From: Chloroflexota bacterium
GTDB taxonomy: Bacteria; Chloroflexota; Dehalococcoidia; Dehalococcoidales; UBA2162
Assembly (NCBI GenBank): GCA_016190895.1
Contig: JACPPR010000065.1
Span: forward strand, 1-36,512
Reading direction: 5' to 3'
Length of the DNA stretch: 36,512 bases
The notes beneath the pieces are model-generated. The model did not search any database, had not been told where the DNA came from, and was given only the letters and a program-made list of their open reading frames with translations. The position numbers were made by a program, and so were the translations under genes. This document shows positions 1 through 7,488 of this stretch, one piece after another (position 1 is the first letter of the stretch; every line of letters starts with the position of its first letter).

Positions 1-584
1 GGAATAAGGATGGCATCAGCGCCGGTGGCCATACCGGCGAAGACGGCAATCCAGCCCGCATTCCGCCCCATCACTTCAAGCAGCATCACCCTGTGGTGAC
101 TTTCCGCCGTAGTGCGCAGCCTGTCCAGGGCTTCGGTGGCTATTTCCACAGCGGTCTGGAAACCGATGGTATAGTCAGTTCCTTTGACATCATTATCGAT
201 TGTCTTGGGTATTCCGACCAGAGGCAGACCTTTGTCATACAGCTTGCTGGCGATACTCAGAGTGCCCTCTCCGCCGATGACTACCAGCGCCTCCAAACCC
301 TGCCTTTTGCAGCAATCGAAGACGCGCTCAGTGCCTTTCTCGACCAGCAGCGGGCTAGTCCTGGAGGTAGCCAGAATCGTACCGCCTCTATCGGTGATGC
401 CCGAGGTCTTGACGCGGTCCAGAATCTCAAAATCATCATCGAGCAGTCCCTCCCAGCCTCTCCGTATGCCGATGACCTCGTAACCCTCGCTGATGGCAGT
501 CTTGGTAACTGCCCGGATGGCCGCATTAAGACCGGGACAGTCACCTCCGCCGGTAAGGACGCCGATTCGCTTCTTAGTTTCCAT
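1..584 (-). CDS. pfkA: 6-phosphofructokinase, 5' part (cut by window edge)
   Basis: Catalyses phosphorylation of fructose 6-phosphate to fructose 1,6-bisphosphate in cytosolic glycolysis. About 194 codons are visible; the 3' part lies outside the window. The N-terminus reads METKKRIGVLTGGGDCPGLN, the nucleotide-binding loop of the PFK family. GGEGTL lies at residues 104-109, the catalytic segment PKTIDND at 126-132 (Asp130 the presumed base), and the sugar-phosphate motif MGRNAGW at 172-178. In this family a Gly at the fourth position of GGxGT is linked to ATP use and an Asp to pyrophosphate use, so Gly107 argues for ATP. Lys127, where E. coli PfkA has Gly, is a feature shared with the mixed ATP/PPi subgroup. 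The ATG at 584 follows a good GGAGGTG Shine-Dalgarno, and an extended -10 lies at 623-631. Confidence 0.93.
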   Translation of the reverse strand, partial: METKKRIGVLTGGGDCPGLNAAIRAVTKTAISEGYEVIGIRRGWEGLLDDDFEILDRVKTSGITDRGGTILATSRTSPLLVEKGTERVFDCCKRQGLEALVVIGGEGTLSIASKLYDKGLPLVGIPKTIDNDVKGTDYTIGFQTAVEIATEALDRLRTTAESHHRVMLLEVMGRNAGWIAVFAGMATGADAILI

Positions 585-622
585 TAATACACCTCCGAGT
601 CCTTGTTAGCCAGTTACTATTG

Positions 623-631
623 ATTGTAACA
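623..631 (-). promoter_or_regulatory. extended -10 promoter of the phosphofructokinase gene
   Basis: Reading the minus strand, TGTTACAAT matches an extended -10 (TGn followed by TACAAT). It lies about 38 bases upstream of the pfkA start and leaves room for the GGAGGTG ribosome site. No convincing -35 hexamer is visible, as is common for extended -10 promoters. Confidence 0.5.
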
Positions 632-659
632 CAAAAAGGGTTCAAATATTCGAAGGTTT

Positions 660-724
660 TTGCTATTTGGATTTTGGAATTTGGATTTTTCTTGATACTT
701 GGGCTTTGTCATTTGACCTTGTTC
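660..724. repeat. AT-rich dispersed repeat, copy 1 (partial)
   Basis: A run of overlapping words (tttggattttggaattt, gggctttgtcatttgacc) that recurs near 12155, 14186, 25398 and 27766. Only the T-rich half is present here, so this looks like a partial copy. It fills the spacer between the divergent pfkA and ABC exporter genes. Confidence 0.6.
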
Positions 725-767
725 TCCGTAATTTGCCGGTCTCGGCTGTGATAAAATAGAATAGATT

Positions 768-3700
768 ATGCGTATCTTTATGCGCGTTGCAGCGCTATTC
801 TGGAAGTACTGGCCGCGGGCACTGCTGGCTTACCTGGCTCTGTTTGCCGGGGCGGGCTTTTCCCTGTTGATTCCCCGCCTCACCGGACAGGCAATCGACC
901 TGACGCTCGGCTCAGGCAGCCGTCAGGCGCTCGTGTTGCTGACGCTGGGAGTGTTAGGAGCAGGGTTGCTGCGCAGCCTGCTCGGTTACGCTCAGAGCTA
1001 CCTCTCCGAGTACCTTTCCCAACGAGTCGCCTATGACATTAGACGCCAGTTTTATAACCGTCTTCAGAGCCTGAGCTACGCTTTTCACGATAAGTCTCAG
1101 ACCGGGCAACTGATGTCCCGGGCAACGGCCGATGTCGAGGGCGTACGCCAGTTCGTCGGCTTTGCCCTGATACGGGGCATCTATTTCGTAGTTTTGATGA
1201 TTGCCATCACTGCACTGCTCCTCTCCTTGAACTGGCAGCTAGCCTTAATCAGTCTGAGCGTGGTGCCCTTTATCTCATTCCGCACCATCCTTGTCAATCA
1301 AAAGCTGAAGGACATCTGGGCAAAGATTCAGCAGAATCTGGGCGTGCTGGAGACCACGGTCCAGGAGCATCTCAGCGGCATCAGGGTGGTGCGAGCTTTC
1401 GCCCGTGAAAAATACGAGACTGACAAATTCCGCCGCCAAGCTGAAACTCTCTATAACCAGGAACTCGAGGTCAATAATCTGCTGGCGGCCAATAGCCCGT
1501 TGATGACCTTCGCTCTCGCCCTGGCGATGGGCGGCATCCTCTGGTACGGGGGCCGGCTTGTGATAACCGGCACGCTCACCCAAGGCGAACTGGCCCAGTT
1601 CATGCTCTACCTGGTAATGCTCAATATGCCGATAAGAATGCTGGGCTGGCTGTCCATCCTCTTCTCCCGGGCCCACGCTTCCGGGCAGCGCATCTTTGAA
1701 ATCCTCGACAAGGTCTCTCCGGTAACAGAAAAACCGGATGCCGTGAATCTTGATGAAGTGAAGGGGCTGGTCAGCTTCGAGGATGTTTCCTTCGGCTACG
1801 ATTCTCACGGCACGGTGCTGAAGCAGGTGAGCTTCGAAGCTCAGCCCGGACAGGTCATTGCCCTGGTGGGCGCCAGCGGCAGCGGCAAATCGACCATCGC
1901 CAACCTGATACCGCGTTTCTATGACGTCACCTCGGGCCGTATCACAATCGACGGGCAGGATGTAAGGGATTTAACCCTCGCCTCCCTGCGGCGGCACGTC
2001 GGCATCGTTCACCAGGATACCTTCCTCTTCTCGGCGACTATCCGAGAGAACATCGCCTACGGCCGGCCGGACGCCAGCTTGGAAGAAGTAATGGAGGCGG
2101 CAAAGGTGGCTCGCCTGCATGATTTCATTATGAGCTTGCCCGAGGGCTACGAGACCTGTGTGGGAGAGAGAGGGATAACCCTCTCCGGCGGGCAGAAGCA
2201 GCGGCTGGCCATCGCCCGCACCATCCTGCTCAACCCGCGTATTCTGATTATGGATGACTCGACCTCGAGCGTGGACACGGAGACGGAATTCCTTATCCAG
2301 CACACCCTGTCCGAGCTGCTGACCGGCCGCACCACTTTCATCATCGCCCACCGGGTGCGCTCGGTACAGATGGCCGACCTTATCCTTGTATTGAAGGACG
2401 GCCAGGTTGTCGAGAGGGGCAAACACCAGGAGTTGCTGGCTAAGAACGGCTTCTACAGACAGCTTTATACCTTGCAGTTCCAGTATCAGGAAACCCCCGC
2501 CGAACCGGTGACGCCTGCCTTATCGGAAGAGCCTGCCCTGAGTCCCGATTTCATCGGGATAAACTCCGCCGAAGGGCGTATCACGAAACCTCGATTACCC
2601 ATCAATAACGGCCAGCCGCATGCCTACGCTGCGGCTGAGCGCTTGAGCAGCAGTTTGGACGATACCGATGACGTCGTTTACGGCAAGCCGTATGATTCGA
2701 GGGTGTTCAAACGCATGGCCAGGTATTTTGCGCCCTACAAGGTCGCTCTTCCCCTGACCATCGCCGCAACGCTGCTCTTGACCCTCTCCAACGTCATCAG
2801 CCCTTACCTGGTCGGCCAGGCTGAGAACAAGTATATCATCGCCGGCGACCGGAACGGACTGAATATGATTGTGCTTCTCTTTGTGGGCAATGCCATGCTC
2901 AACTGGGCAGCGTACTACGTTCAGATAAAGGCGGAAGCCCGTCTGGGGCAGGGCATTCTGCTTAACCTGCGCAGCCAGGTTTTCGAGCACCTGCAGCGCC
3001 TGCCGGTAAAGTTTTTTGATATCAACAAAGTCGGGCGGGTCATTTCCCGCGTGATTAACGACGTGGGAGAGCTGGGGGATTTCCTCGATTCCGGGGCCTT
3101 CTGGGTAGCCGGTGAAGTCTTCAGCCTGGCTGCCGTCGTGTTCGCCCTCTTTGCTTGGGACTCAAAGCTGGCCATATTTACCCTGGCTGTCGTGCCCTTC
3201 CTTATCCTGTTCGTCGCCCTCTGGCAGCTTAAGGCGCGCGGCTATTTCATCAAGGTGAGACAGGCCATCGCCCAGGTCAATTCAGCTTTGCAAGAAAATA
3301 TCTCCGGGGTGCGGGTCATCCAGAGCCTGTCCCGTGAGGAATTGAACTCTCAGCACTTCGACCAGTTGAACAAAGCCCATTTTGAAGCTAATTTAGCCTC
3401 GGTACGGGTGTCCGCCACAATGACTCCGGTAGTCGAAATGCTGATGGCGATAGCCACGGCTGTCATCATTCTCTACGGCGGCAGCGGCGTGCTGAGCGGC
3501 ACAGTCCTGGTCGGCACGCTGCTGGCTTTTCTCCTCTACATTCAGCGTTTCTTCGACCCGATTCGCACGCTGACCATGGAATACACCCAGCTTCAGAGGA
3601 CGATGGCCTCGGGCAGCCGCATCTTCGAGCTTCTTGATGTCAAGCGGGAGACGGAGGACACCGCCGAAAGTATCGAAGTGGAGGCCTTAAAAGGCGATAT

Positions 3701-4427
3701 CGAGTTCGAAAATATTTCTTTTAGCTATGAGCCGGGCATCGAGGTGCTGCACGATATCGACCTGCACATCCCGGCGGGCAAGACAGTGGCTCTGGTCGGC
3801 CCGACCGGCGCCGGCAAGACGACTATGATTAGTCTTATCGCTCGTTTCTATGATGCCACCGCCGGGCGCATCCTGGTAGATGGCCATAACCTGCGCCGGA
3901 TTGACAGGACGTCTTATAGAAAGCAGATTGGGCTGGTGCTCCAGGACCCATTCCTCTTCTCCGATACGGTCAGGGAGAACATCAGGTACGGCAGGTTGGA
4001 AGCCAGCGATGAAGAAATCGAGGCGGCGGCGAAAGCGGTCGGCGCCCACGATTTCATCGTGCGGCTGGAGAACGGCTACGATACCATGCTTCAGGAGCGG
4101 GGGCTGAACCTGAGCATGGGACAGCGCCAGCTAATCAGCTTCGCCCGGGCTATCCTGGCCGACCCGGCGATTCTCCTGCTGGACGAGGCTACCGCCAGCG
4201 TCGATTCCTACTCAGAGCACCTGCTCCAGCAAGCGCTGAAACAGCTTTTGAAGGGCAGGACGACGGTGATTATCGCCCACCGCCTGTCCACAGTGCGGGA
4301 CGCCGACCTTATCGTCGCCCTGGATGACGGGCGGATTGTCGAACAGGGCCGCCACGAAGAGCTGCTCGCCCGGGGCGGCCTCTATACCCGCCTCTACCAG
4401 ATGACCTATGCACCGGTGGGGACGTAG
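768..4427 (+). CDS. fused double ABC exporter (two TMD-NBD halves in one chain)
   Basis: Type IV (B-family, multidrug/lipid-like) ABC exporter of the cytoplasmic membrane; the substrate cannot be told. At 1219 residues it is twice the usual half-transporter. TMD1 spans about 10-310, NBD1 about 335-575, a linker 575-650, TMD2 about 655-960 and NBD2 about 975-1215. NBD1 has Walker A Lys374, signature LSGGQKQR (472-479) and Walker B ILIMDD, with Asp497 replacing the catalytic Glu. NBD2 has Walker A Lys1017, an altered signature LSMGQRQ (1115-1121) and a canonical Walker B ILLLDE with Glu1140. In heterodimeric exporters such as TM287/288 these substitutions mark one degenerate and one consensus ATP site, so this is a heterodimer made as one polypeptide. 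Both H-loop histidines (IIAHR) are present. No clear Shine-Dalgarno precedes the ATG; a second in-frame ATG lies at 780. Confidence 0.93.
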   Translation: MRIFMRVAALFWKYWPRALLAYLALFAGAGFSLLIPRLTGQAIDLTLGSGSRQALVLLTLGVLGAGLLRSLLGYAQSYLSEYLSQRVAYDIRRQFYNRLQSLSYAFHDKSQTGQLMSRATADVEGVRQFVGFALIRGIYFVVLMIAITALLLSLNWQLALISLSVVPFISFRTILVNQKLKDIWAKIQQNLGVLETTVQEHLSGIRVVRAFAREKYETDKFRRQAETLYNQELEVNNLLAANSPLMTFALALAMGGILWYGGRLVITGTLTQGELAQFMLYLVMLNMPIRMLGWLSILFSRAHASGQRIFEILDKVSPVTEKPDAVNLDEVKGLVSFEDVSFGYDSHGTVLKQVSFEAQPGQVIALVGASGSGKSTIANLIPRFYDVTSGRITIDGQDVRDLTLASLRRHVGIVHQDTFLFSATIRENIAYGRPDASLEEVMEAAKVARLHDFIMSLPEGYETCVGERGITLSGGQKQRLAIARTILLNPRILIMDDSTSSVDTETEFLIQHTLSELLTGRTTFIIAHRVRSVQMADLILVLKDGQVVERGKHQELLAKNGFYRQLYTLQFQYQETPAEPVTPALSEEPALSPDFIGINSAEGRITKPRLPINNGQPHAYAAAERLSSSLDDTDDVVYGKPYDSRVFKRMARYFAPYKVALPLTIAATLLLTLSNVISPYLVGQAENKYIIAGDRNGLNMIVLLFVGNAMLNWAAYYVQIKAEARLGQGILLNLRSQVFEHLQRLPVKFFDINKVGRVISRVINDVGELGDFLDSGAFWVAGEVFSLAAVVFALFAWDSKLAIFTLAVVPFLILFVALWQLKARGYFIKVRQAIAQVNSALQENISGVRVIQSLSREELNSQHFDQLNKAHFEANLASVRVSATMTPVVEMLMAIATAVIILYGGSGVLSGTVLVGTLLAFLLYIQRFFDPIRTLTMEYTQLQRTMASGSRIFELLDVKRETEDTAESIEVEALKGDIEFENISFSYEPGIEVLHDIDLHIPAGKTVALVGPTGAGKTTMISLIARFYDATAGRILVDGHNLRRIDRTSYRKQIGLVLQDPFLFSDTVRENIRYGRLEASDEEIEAAAKAVGAHDFIVRLENGYDTMLQERGLNLSMGQRQLISFARAILADPAILLLDEATASVDSYSEHLLQQALKQLLKGRTTVIIAHRLSTVRDADLIVALDDGRIVEQGRHEELLARGGLYTRLYQMTYAPVGT

Positions 4428-4440
4428 GGAGTGTCCCACC
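4415..4440. terminator. hairpin between convergent genes (possible terminator)
   Basis: Arms GGTGGG(G)AC at 4415-4423 and GTCCCACC at 4433-4440 form a hairpin that contains the ABC exporter stop codon. It sits exactly at the convergence with the higA-like gene. It has no U-tract, so its function as a terminator is uncertain. Confidence 0.35.
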
Positions 4441-4442
4441 AT

Positions 4443-4730
4443 TTACGCGGTCTTAATCAGACGCTTCACCGTCCGCTTGGGGCGTTTGCTCGTCAAATCA
4501 TAAGAGTCTTGTAGATTCATCCAAAACTCGGGGGTCGTACCCAAGGCCTGGGAAAGAAGCCACGCTGTCTCCGGCGAAACTCCTCGCTTGCCCCGAACTA
4601 TCTCATTCACCCTTTGCAAGGGTATTCCGATATGTCGAGCAATCGCTACCTGGGTAATTCCGGCTGGGCCAAGAAACTCCTCTTTCAGGATTTCGCCGGG
4701 ATGCGTCGCAATTCGATTTTCAGGCAACAT
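4443..4730 (-). CDS. higA: HigA-family antitoxin / XRE transcriptional regulator
   Basis: A 95-residue helix-turn-helix protein of the HigA (VapI-type) family. It begins with the family hallmark HPGEILKEEFL (residues 10-20), followed by the HTH at about 26-60 (QVAIARHIGIPLQRVNEIVRG) and the typical tail TTPEFWMNLQDSYDL. HigA proteins neutralise the RelE-like HigB toxin and repress their own operon. Normally higB lies directly upstream; here no complete higB is present, only a short stretch ending in LTDYH (see next entry). GAGGAAAG precedes the ATG. It is followed downstream by the convergent ABC exporter, 15 bases away. Family assignment is strong; whether it still serves as an antitoxin is doubtful. 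Confidence 0.88.
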   Translation of the reverse strand: MLPENRIATHPGEILKEEFLGPAGITQVAIARHIGIPLQRVNEIVRGKRGVSPETAWLLSQALGTTPEFWMNLQDSYDLTSKRPKRTVKRLIKTA

Positions 4731-4743
4731 ATTCTTTCCTCAC

Positions 4744-4788
4744 TTAATGGTAGTCCGTCAGGTTGTTTGGTGGACGCAGCCCTACAGA
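4744..4788 (-). pseudogene. possible 3' remnant of higB toxin gene
   Basis: Immediately upstream of higA (13 bases from its ATG) the minus strand reads SVGLRPPNNLTDYH followed by TAA, and it is closed on its 5' side by an in-frame TAG at 4789-4791. HigB toxins typically end in (V/T)DYH with the stop a few bases before higA, so position and sequence both fit a vestige. The match is only about five residues, so chance cannot be excluded. Confidence 0.35.
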
Positions 4789-4795
4789 CTACTTG

Positions 4796-5434
4796 CTACC
4801 CTCGGCTGCTGCCTGCATCATGCAATCCTGGGAAGCATGCTGCCATCATACCCATTAACACTATCATGTAGCAGTAAGACTGGAAGCAGATAAAGTCACA
4901 AAGTTCAGGGTCATTAATAATTTTGCTGACTGAATATCCCAAACTATTATCACTCAGGTGAACCAGATTCCAATTTGCTCCAATTGGGTCTCCATGTACT
5001 ATGTGATTAAAGATTTCGCATAATTGTTGACACTCGGGAATATCATGCTTATCGCTCATCGTTTCGAGCATCTTGGCTAGGCTTGGTCTGTCACGATATT
5101 CCCAGCCAGCTTTCCACGCCTCGACTTCGTCAGGGTAGAAATGAAGATAAGAGATGGTCGCAGTTCGTTCAATTAGTGGTCTCATGAGCACTAAAGCACC
5201 GAAAAGGTAACCCTGACGAATCAGTTCTCGAATCGTTAGAGCCAGGTTTATTCCCTGGGGGATAATCTGGCAAGCGGCTTTCTGGAGGTCGGATAACTGT
5301 GTGCGGTGAGTATATGCGGCAACTTCAGCATTGTGTTCTAGGCACGACATGATTACTTGGTCGAAGTTATATACGGAAGCTCGCCCAAGATATGGCTCAT
5401 TATGAGGCAAATAGACAGGCTCTGGCATGGACAT
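4796..5434 (-). CDS. uncharacterised protein, DUF5677-like
   Basis: A 212-residue soluble protein with no signal peptide or membrane segment. The central block (IRQGYLFGALVLMRPLIER, then EVEAWKAGWEYRDRPSLAKM and FNHIVHGDP) resembles the DUF5677 family of uncharacterised, mostly helical proteins; this resemblance is from memory and tentative. No catalytic motif is evident. It starts at ATG 5434 with a second in-frame ATG two codons on; neither has a clear Shine-Dalgarno. It follows the aldehyde:ferredoxin oxidoreductase gene by 21 bases on the same strand and could be co-transcribed with it. Its 3' end lies close to the higB-like remnant. The gene is more AT-rich than its neighbours, which suggests separate acquisition. 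Confidence 0.7.
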   Translation of the reverse strand: MSMPEPVYLPHNEPYLGRASVYNFDQVIMSCLEHNAEVAAYTHRTQLSDLQKAACQIIPQGINLALTIRELIRQGYLFGALVLMRPLIERTATISYLHFYPDEVEAWKAGWEYRDRPSLAKMLETMSDKHDIPECQQLCEIFNHIVHGDPIGANWNLVHLSDNSLGYSVSKIINDPELCDFICFQSYCYMIVLMGMMAACFPGLHDAGSSRG

Positions 5435-5455
5435 TTTCTATATTCTAAATTCTAA

Positions 5456-7267
5456 CTACCCCCACAAGTCTTTGGCCACATCATCCAGGCCAAGGGAGAG
5501 CAGCTTCTTCTTGCTGGGCTTGGTGGTGATGCGGTCCCAATCCAGAGCGCCAAGGTTCCAGTAGTCCTGGGCTTCGATATCAGCCCTGATGCCGGCCAGC
5601 GGGCCTTTACTCAGAGGCGGCTCGCCGATAATCCTGGGATGAACAGCCCATTTTAACGGATTGATGCCCTCGCGCAGGTTGAAGACGTGCCTCATATTGA
5701 GCATACGCTCGCCGCAAAGAAGCGTCTCGTCCTGCGAGCGGTTCCAGCCTGTGACGGCGCTAATGAACCTGGCAAGACGGTCGTTCCCCCGGCCATAGCC
5801 GGCGGCCAGACAAACGCCGCTGGCATTAAGGACATGGGTCTGGAAGCCAGACGGACCGAAGCCCAGCATGTGACGGCCGGGGGTCGGCTCCAGGTGATAG
5901 CGCGCGGCCGATGGCCGGGTCGCTCCCATCCCGCCGATAAGCTTCGGGTCGTGCATCCCCAACTCCTGCCCGCCGATGTGGATGGCGAACTTTTCAGAGC
6001 CGCGGCCGATTTTCTCAGCAGCCACCTTGACACCATCGGCCAGGATATCGCCGAAGCCTTCCCGCCTGGCCAGCTTCCACGTCATCTCAATCATCTCTTG
6101 ATGTTTGCCCCAGCCGAGTTCGATGCCATCCGTATCTTTCTTGTTGATAATGCCTTCCTCATAGCACTCGATGGCGAATGCGATAACACTCCCGGCAGAG
6201 ATGGTGTCCAACCCGTAGCTATTACAAATGTGGTTGGCCATGTGAATCGCTTCCAGGTTGTTATTGAGGCAAAGCGAGCCGAAGGAAGAATAGGTCTCGT
6301 ACTCCGGGCGACGCGTGCCTGCGGGATACCTGTATTCTCCCATACCGGCCTTGAGCCTTCCCTCGCACTGGACGGGGCACTGCCAGCAGCCGGAGCGCCT
6401 TTCAAGATTGGCTACCGAGGCGTCCGGGGTAAGCTGGGAGACATCGGGAAAATCGATGATGCCGACGCCCGCCCAGTTCTTGACCGGCGAATCGCCGCTG
6501 TGGGCGGAACGCGCCGTCATCCGGGCAGTGCCATACTTATGCGTGTTCTCCAGCATCGAGACGCCATCGGGCCCCGGTCTCTTAAGCTCATCGATATGCT
6601 CCTGCCTGAGCTTGATAACCAGGTCTCTATCTGCCATAGGCACCTGGCGGCTGCCCCTGGCGACAACCGCCTTTAGTTTTTTGGAGCCCATAACCGCCCC
6701 GAGGCCGGAGCGGGCAGCCGCGGCCCCCCTGTTCCCGACAATACACGAAATCAGGGATAGTTTCTCCCCGGAGGGTCCGATACAGACTAGCTCGGTTCCT
6801 TTCCCCAACTCCGCTTTAAGAATATCCTCGGTTTCGTAACCGTCTTTGCCCCATACAGCGCTGGCATCTCTCAGTTCTGCCTTGCCGTCATCAACGAACA
6901 GGTAGACAGGTTTCTCGGAAACACCCGTGAAGAAAACGGCATCATAGCCCGAAAATTTAAGGTGAGGTGCAAAATCGCCTCCGGCATTAGCATCGCCCCA
7001 CCCGCCGGTCAGCGGCGATTTCGCCACAGCCGTATACCGGGTAGCCGCAGGCGCAGGTGTGCCCGTGAGTGGACCGTTAATCAAGCCGAAGATATTCTCA
7101 GGACCAAGCGGGTCCACACCCGCCTTCTGGCGGCTGTAAAGCAGCCGCGCGCCGATTCCGTAACCGCCGATGTAATCCTTCAAGAGGCTTTCTTCGGGCG
7201 TTTCCTCCTTGATTTCACCGTTAGACAGGTCCACCCAGAGCAGTTTACCCATGTAACCACCAGCCAT
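5456..7267 (-). CDS. aldehyde:ferredoxin oxidoreductase (tungsten-pterin enzyme)
   Basis: Oxidises an aldehyde to the carboxylic acid in the cytoplasm and reduces ferredoxin, using a bis-pterin tungsten (or molybdenum) cofactor and a 4Fe-4S cluster. The length of 603 residues is usual for the family. The N-terminal domain has GGYGIGARLLY (34-44) and NGPLTGTPAPAATRY (64-78). The cluster ligands are Cys294, Cys297 and Cys301 (CWQCPVQC) plus Cys518 just before GERMLNMR. The pterin-binding region includes GLDTISAG (352-359) and GGQELGMHDPK (432-442). The ATG at 7267 is preceded by GAGGAGG. It lies 221 bases downstream of a ThDP-dependent enzyme on the same strand, with several hairpin repeats between them. 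The exact aldehyde (AOR, FOR or GOR type) cannot be fixed from sequence. Confidence 0.94.
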   Translation of the reverse strand: MAGGYMGKLLWVDLSNGEIKEETPEESLLKDYIGGYGIGARLLYSRQKAGVDPLGPENIFGLINGPLTGTPAPAATRYTAVAKSPLTGGWGDANAGGDFAPHLKFSGYDAVFFTGVSEKPVYLFVDDGKAELRDASAVWGKDGYETEDILKAELGKGTELVCIGPSGEKLSLISCIVGNRGAAAARSGLGAVMGSKKLKAVVARGSRQVPMADRDLVIKLRQEHIDELKRPGPDGVSMLENTHKYGTARMTARSAHSGDSPVKNWAGVGIIDFPDVSQLTPDASVANLERRSGCWQCPVQCEGRLKAGMGEYRYPAGTRRPEYETYSSFGSLCLNNNLEAIHMANHICNSYGLDTISAGSVIAFAIECYEEGIINKKDTDGIELGWGKHQEMIEMTWKLARREGFGDILADGVKVAAEKIGRGSEKFAIHIGGQELGMHDPKLIGGMGATRPSAARYHLEPTPGRHMLGFGPSGFQTHVLNASGVCLAAGYGRGNDRLARFISAVTGWNRSQDETLLCGERMLNMRHVFNLREGINPLKWAVHPRIIGEPPLSKGPLAGIRADIEAQDYWNLGALDWDRITTKPSKKKLLSLGLDDVAKDLWG

Positions 7268-7296
7268 CTTGTAATCCTCCTCTTCTTTTGTTAATT

Positions 7297-7351
7297 CGTA
7301 GGGGCAGACCCCTGTGTCTGCCCAGGGCGAACACAGGGGTTCGCCCCTACG
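7297..7351. repeat. palindromic spacer repeat A
   Basis: Arms CGTAGGGGC at 7297-7305 and GCCCCTACG at 7343-7351 enclose further pairing (GACCCCTGTGT against ACACAGGGGT), giving a long hairpin. It lies between the ThDP enzyme gene and the oxidoreductase gene and is the first of three stacked palindromes. Confidence 0.75.
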
Positions 7352-7362
7352 TCTCGTTTACG

Positions 7363-7390
7363 GTAGAGACACGGCATGCCGTGTCTCTAC
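7363..7390. repeat. perfect 28-bp palindrome B, copy 1
   Basis: GTAGAGACACGGCA followed by its exact reverse complement. The same 28 bases occur again at 19816-19843, about 12 kb away, so this is a dispersed palindromic element and not a gene-specific operator. Confidence 0.85.
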
Positions 7391-7486
7391 CTCCCCCTCT
7401 CCCTAGACGGGAGAGGGTTGGGATGAGGGTGTGATTAATTATGCCCCCTCACCTTAATCCTCTCCCGCAAGGGGAGAGGAAATTGG
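7391..7486. repeat. CT/GA-rich palindromic repeat C
   Basis: Contains the hairpin CTCTCCC-TAGAC-GGGAGAG at 7397-7415, then two related blocks in opposite orientation: GAGAGGGTTGGGATGAGGG near 7411 and CCCTCACCTTAATCCTCTCC near 7445. This is a dispersed intergenic palindrome type and encodes nothing. Confidence 0.6.
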
Positions 7487-7488
7487 CG

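Noticed and set aside
639-660. ggttcaaat-like tRNA T-arm signature
   Set aside because: No acceptor stem, D-arm or anticodon arm can be built around it. Other spacers were also scanned by eye and no tRNA was found.
4443-4900. A complete higBA toxin-antitoxin system
   Set aside because: Only higA is intact; an in-frame stop at 4789-4791 and the start of another gene's 3' end at 4796 leave no room for a functional higB.
5687-6676. A 329-codon open frame on the plus strand
   Set aside because: It lies wholly antisense to the oxidoreductase gene, whose protein is well conserved; the plus-strand product has no recognisable domain and reflects the GC-rich codon pattern of the real gene.
7363-7390. 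Perfect palindrome as a specific operator for the oxidoreductase gene
   Set aside because: An identical copy occurs at 19816-19843 in an unrelated spacer, so a dispersed repeat explains it better.
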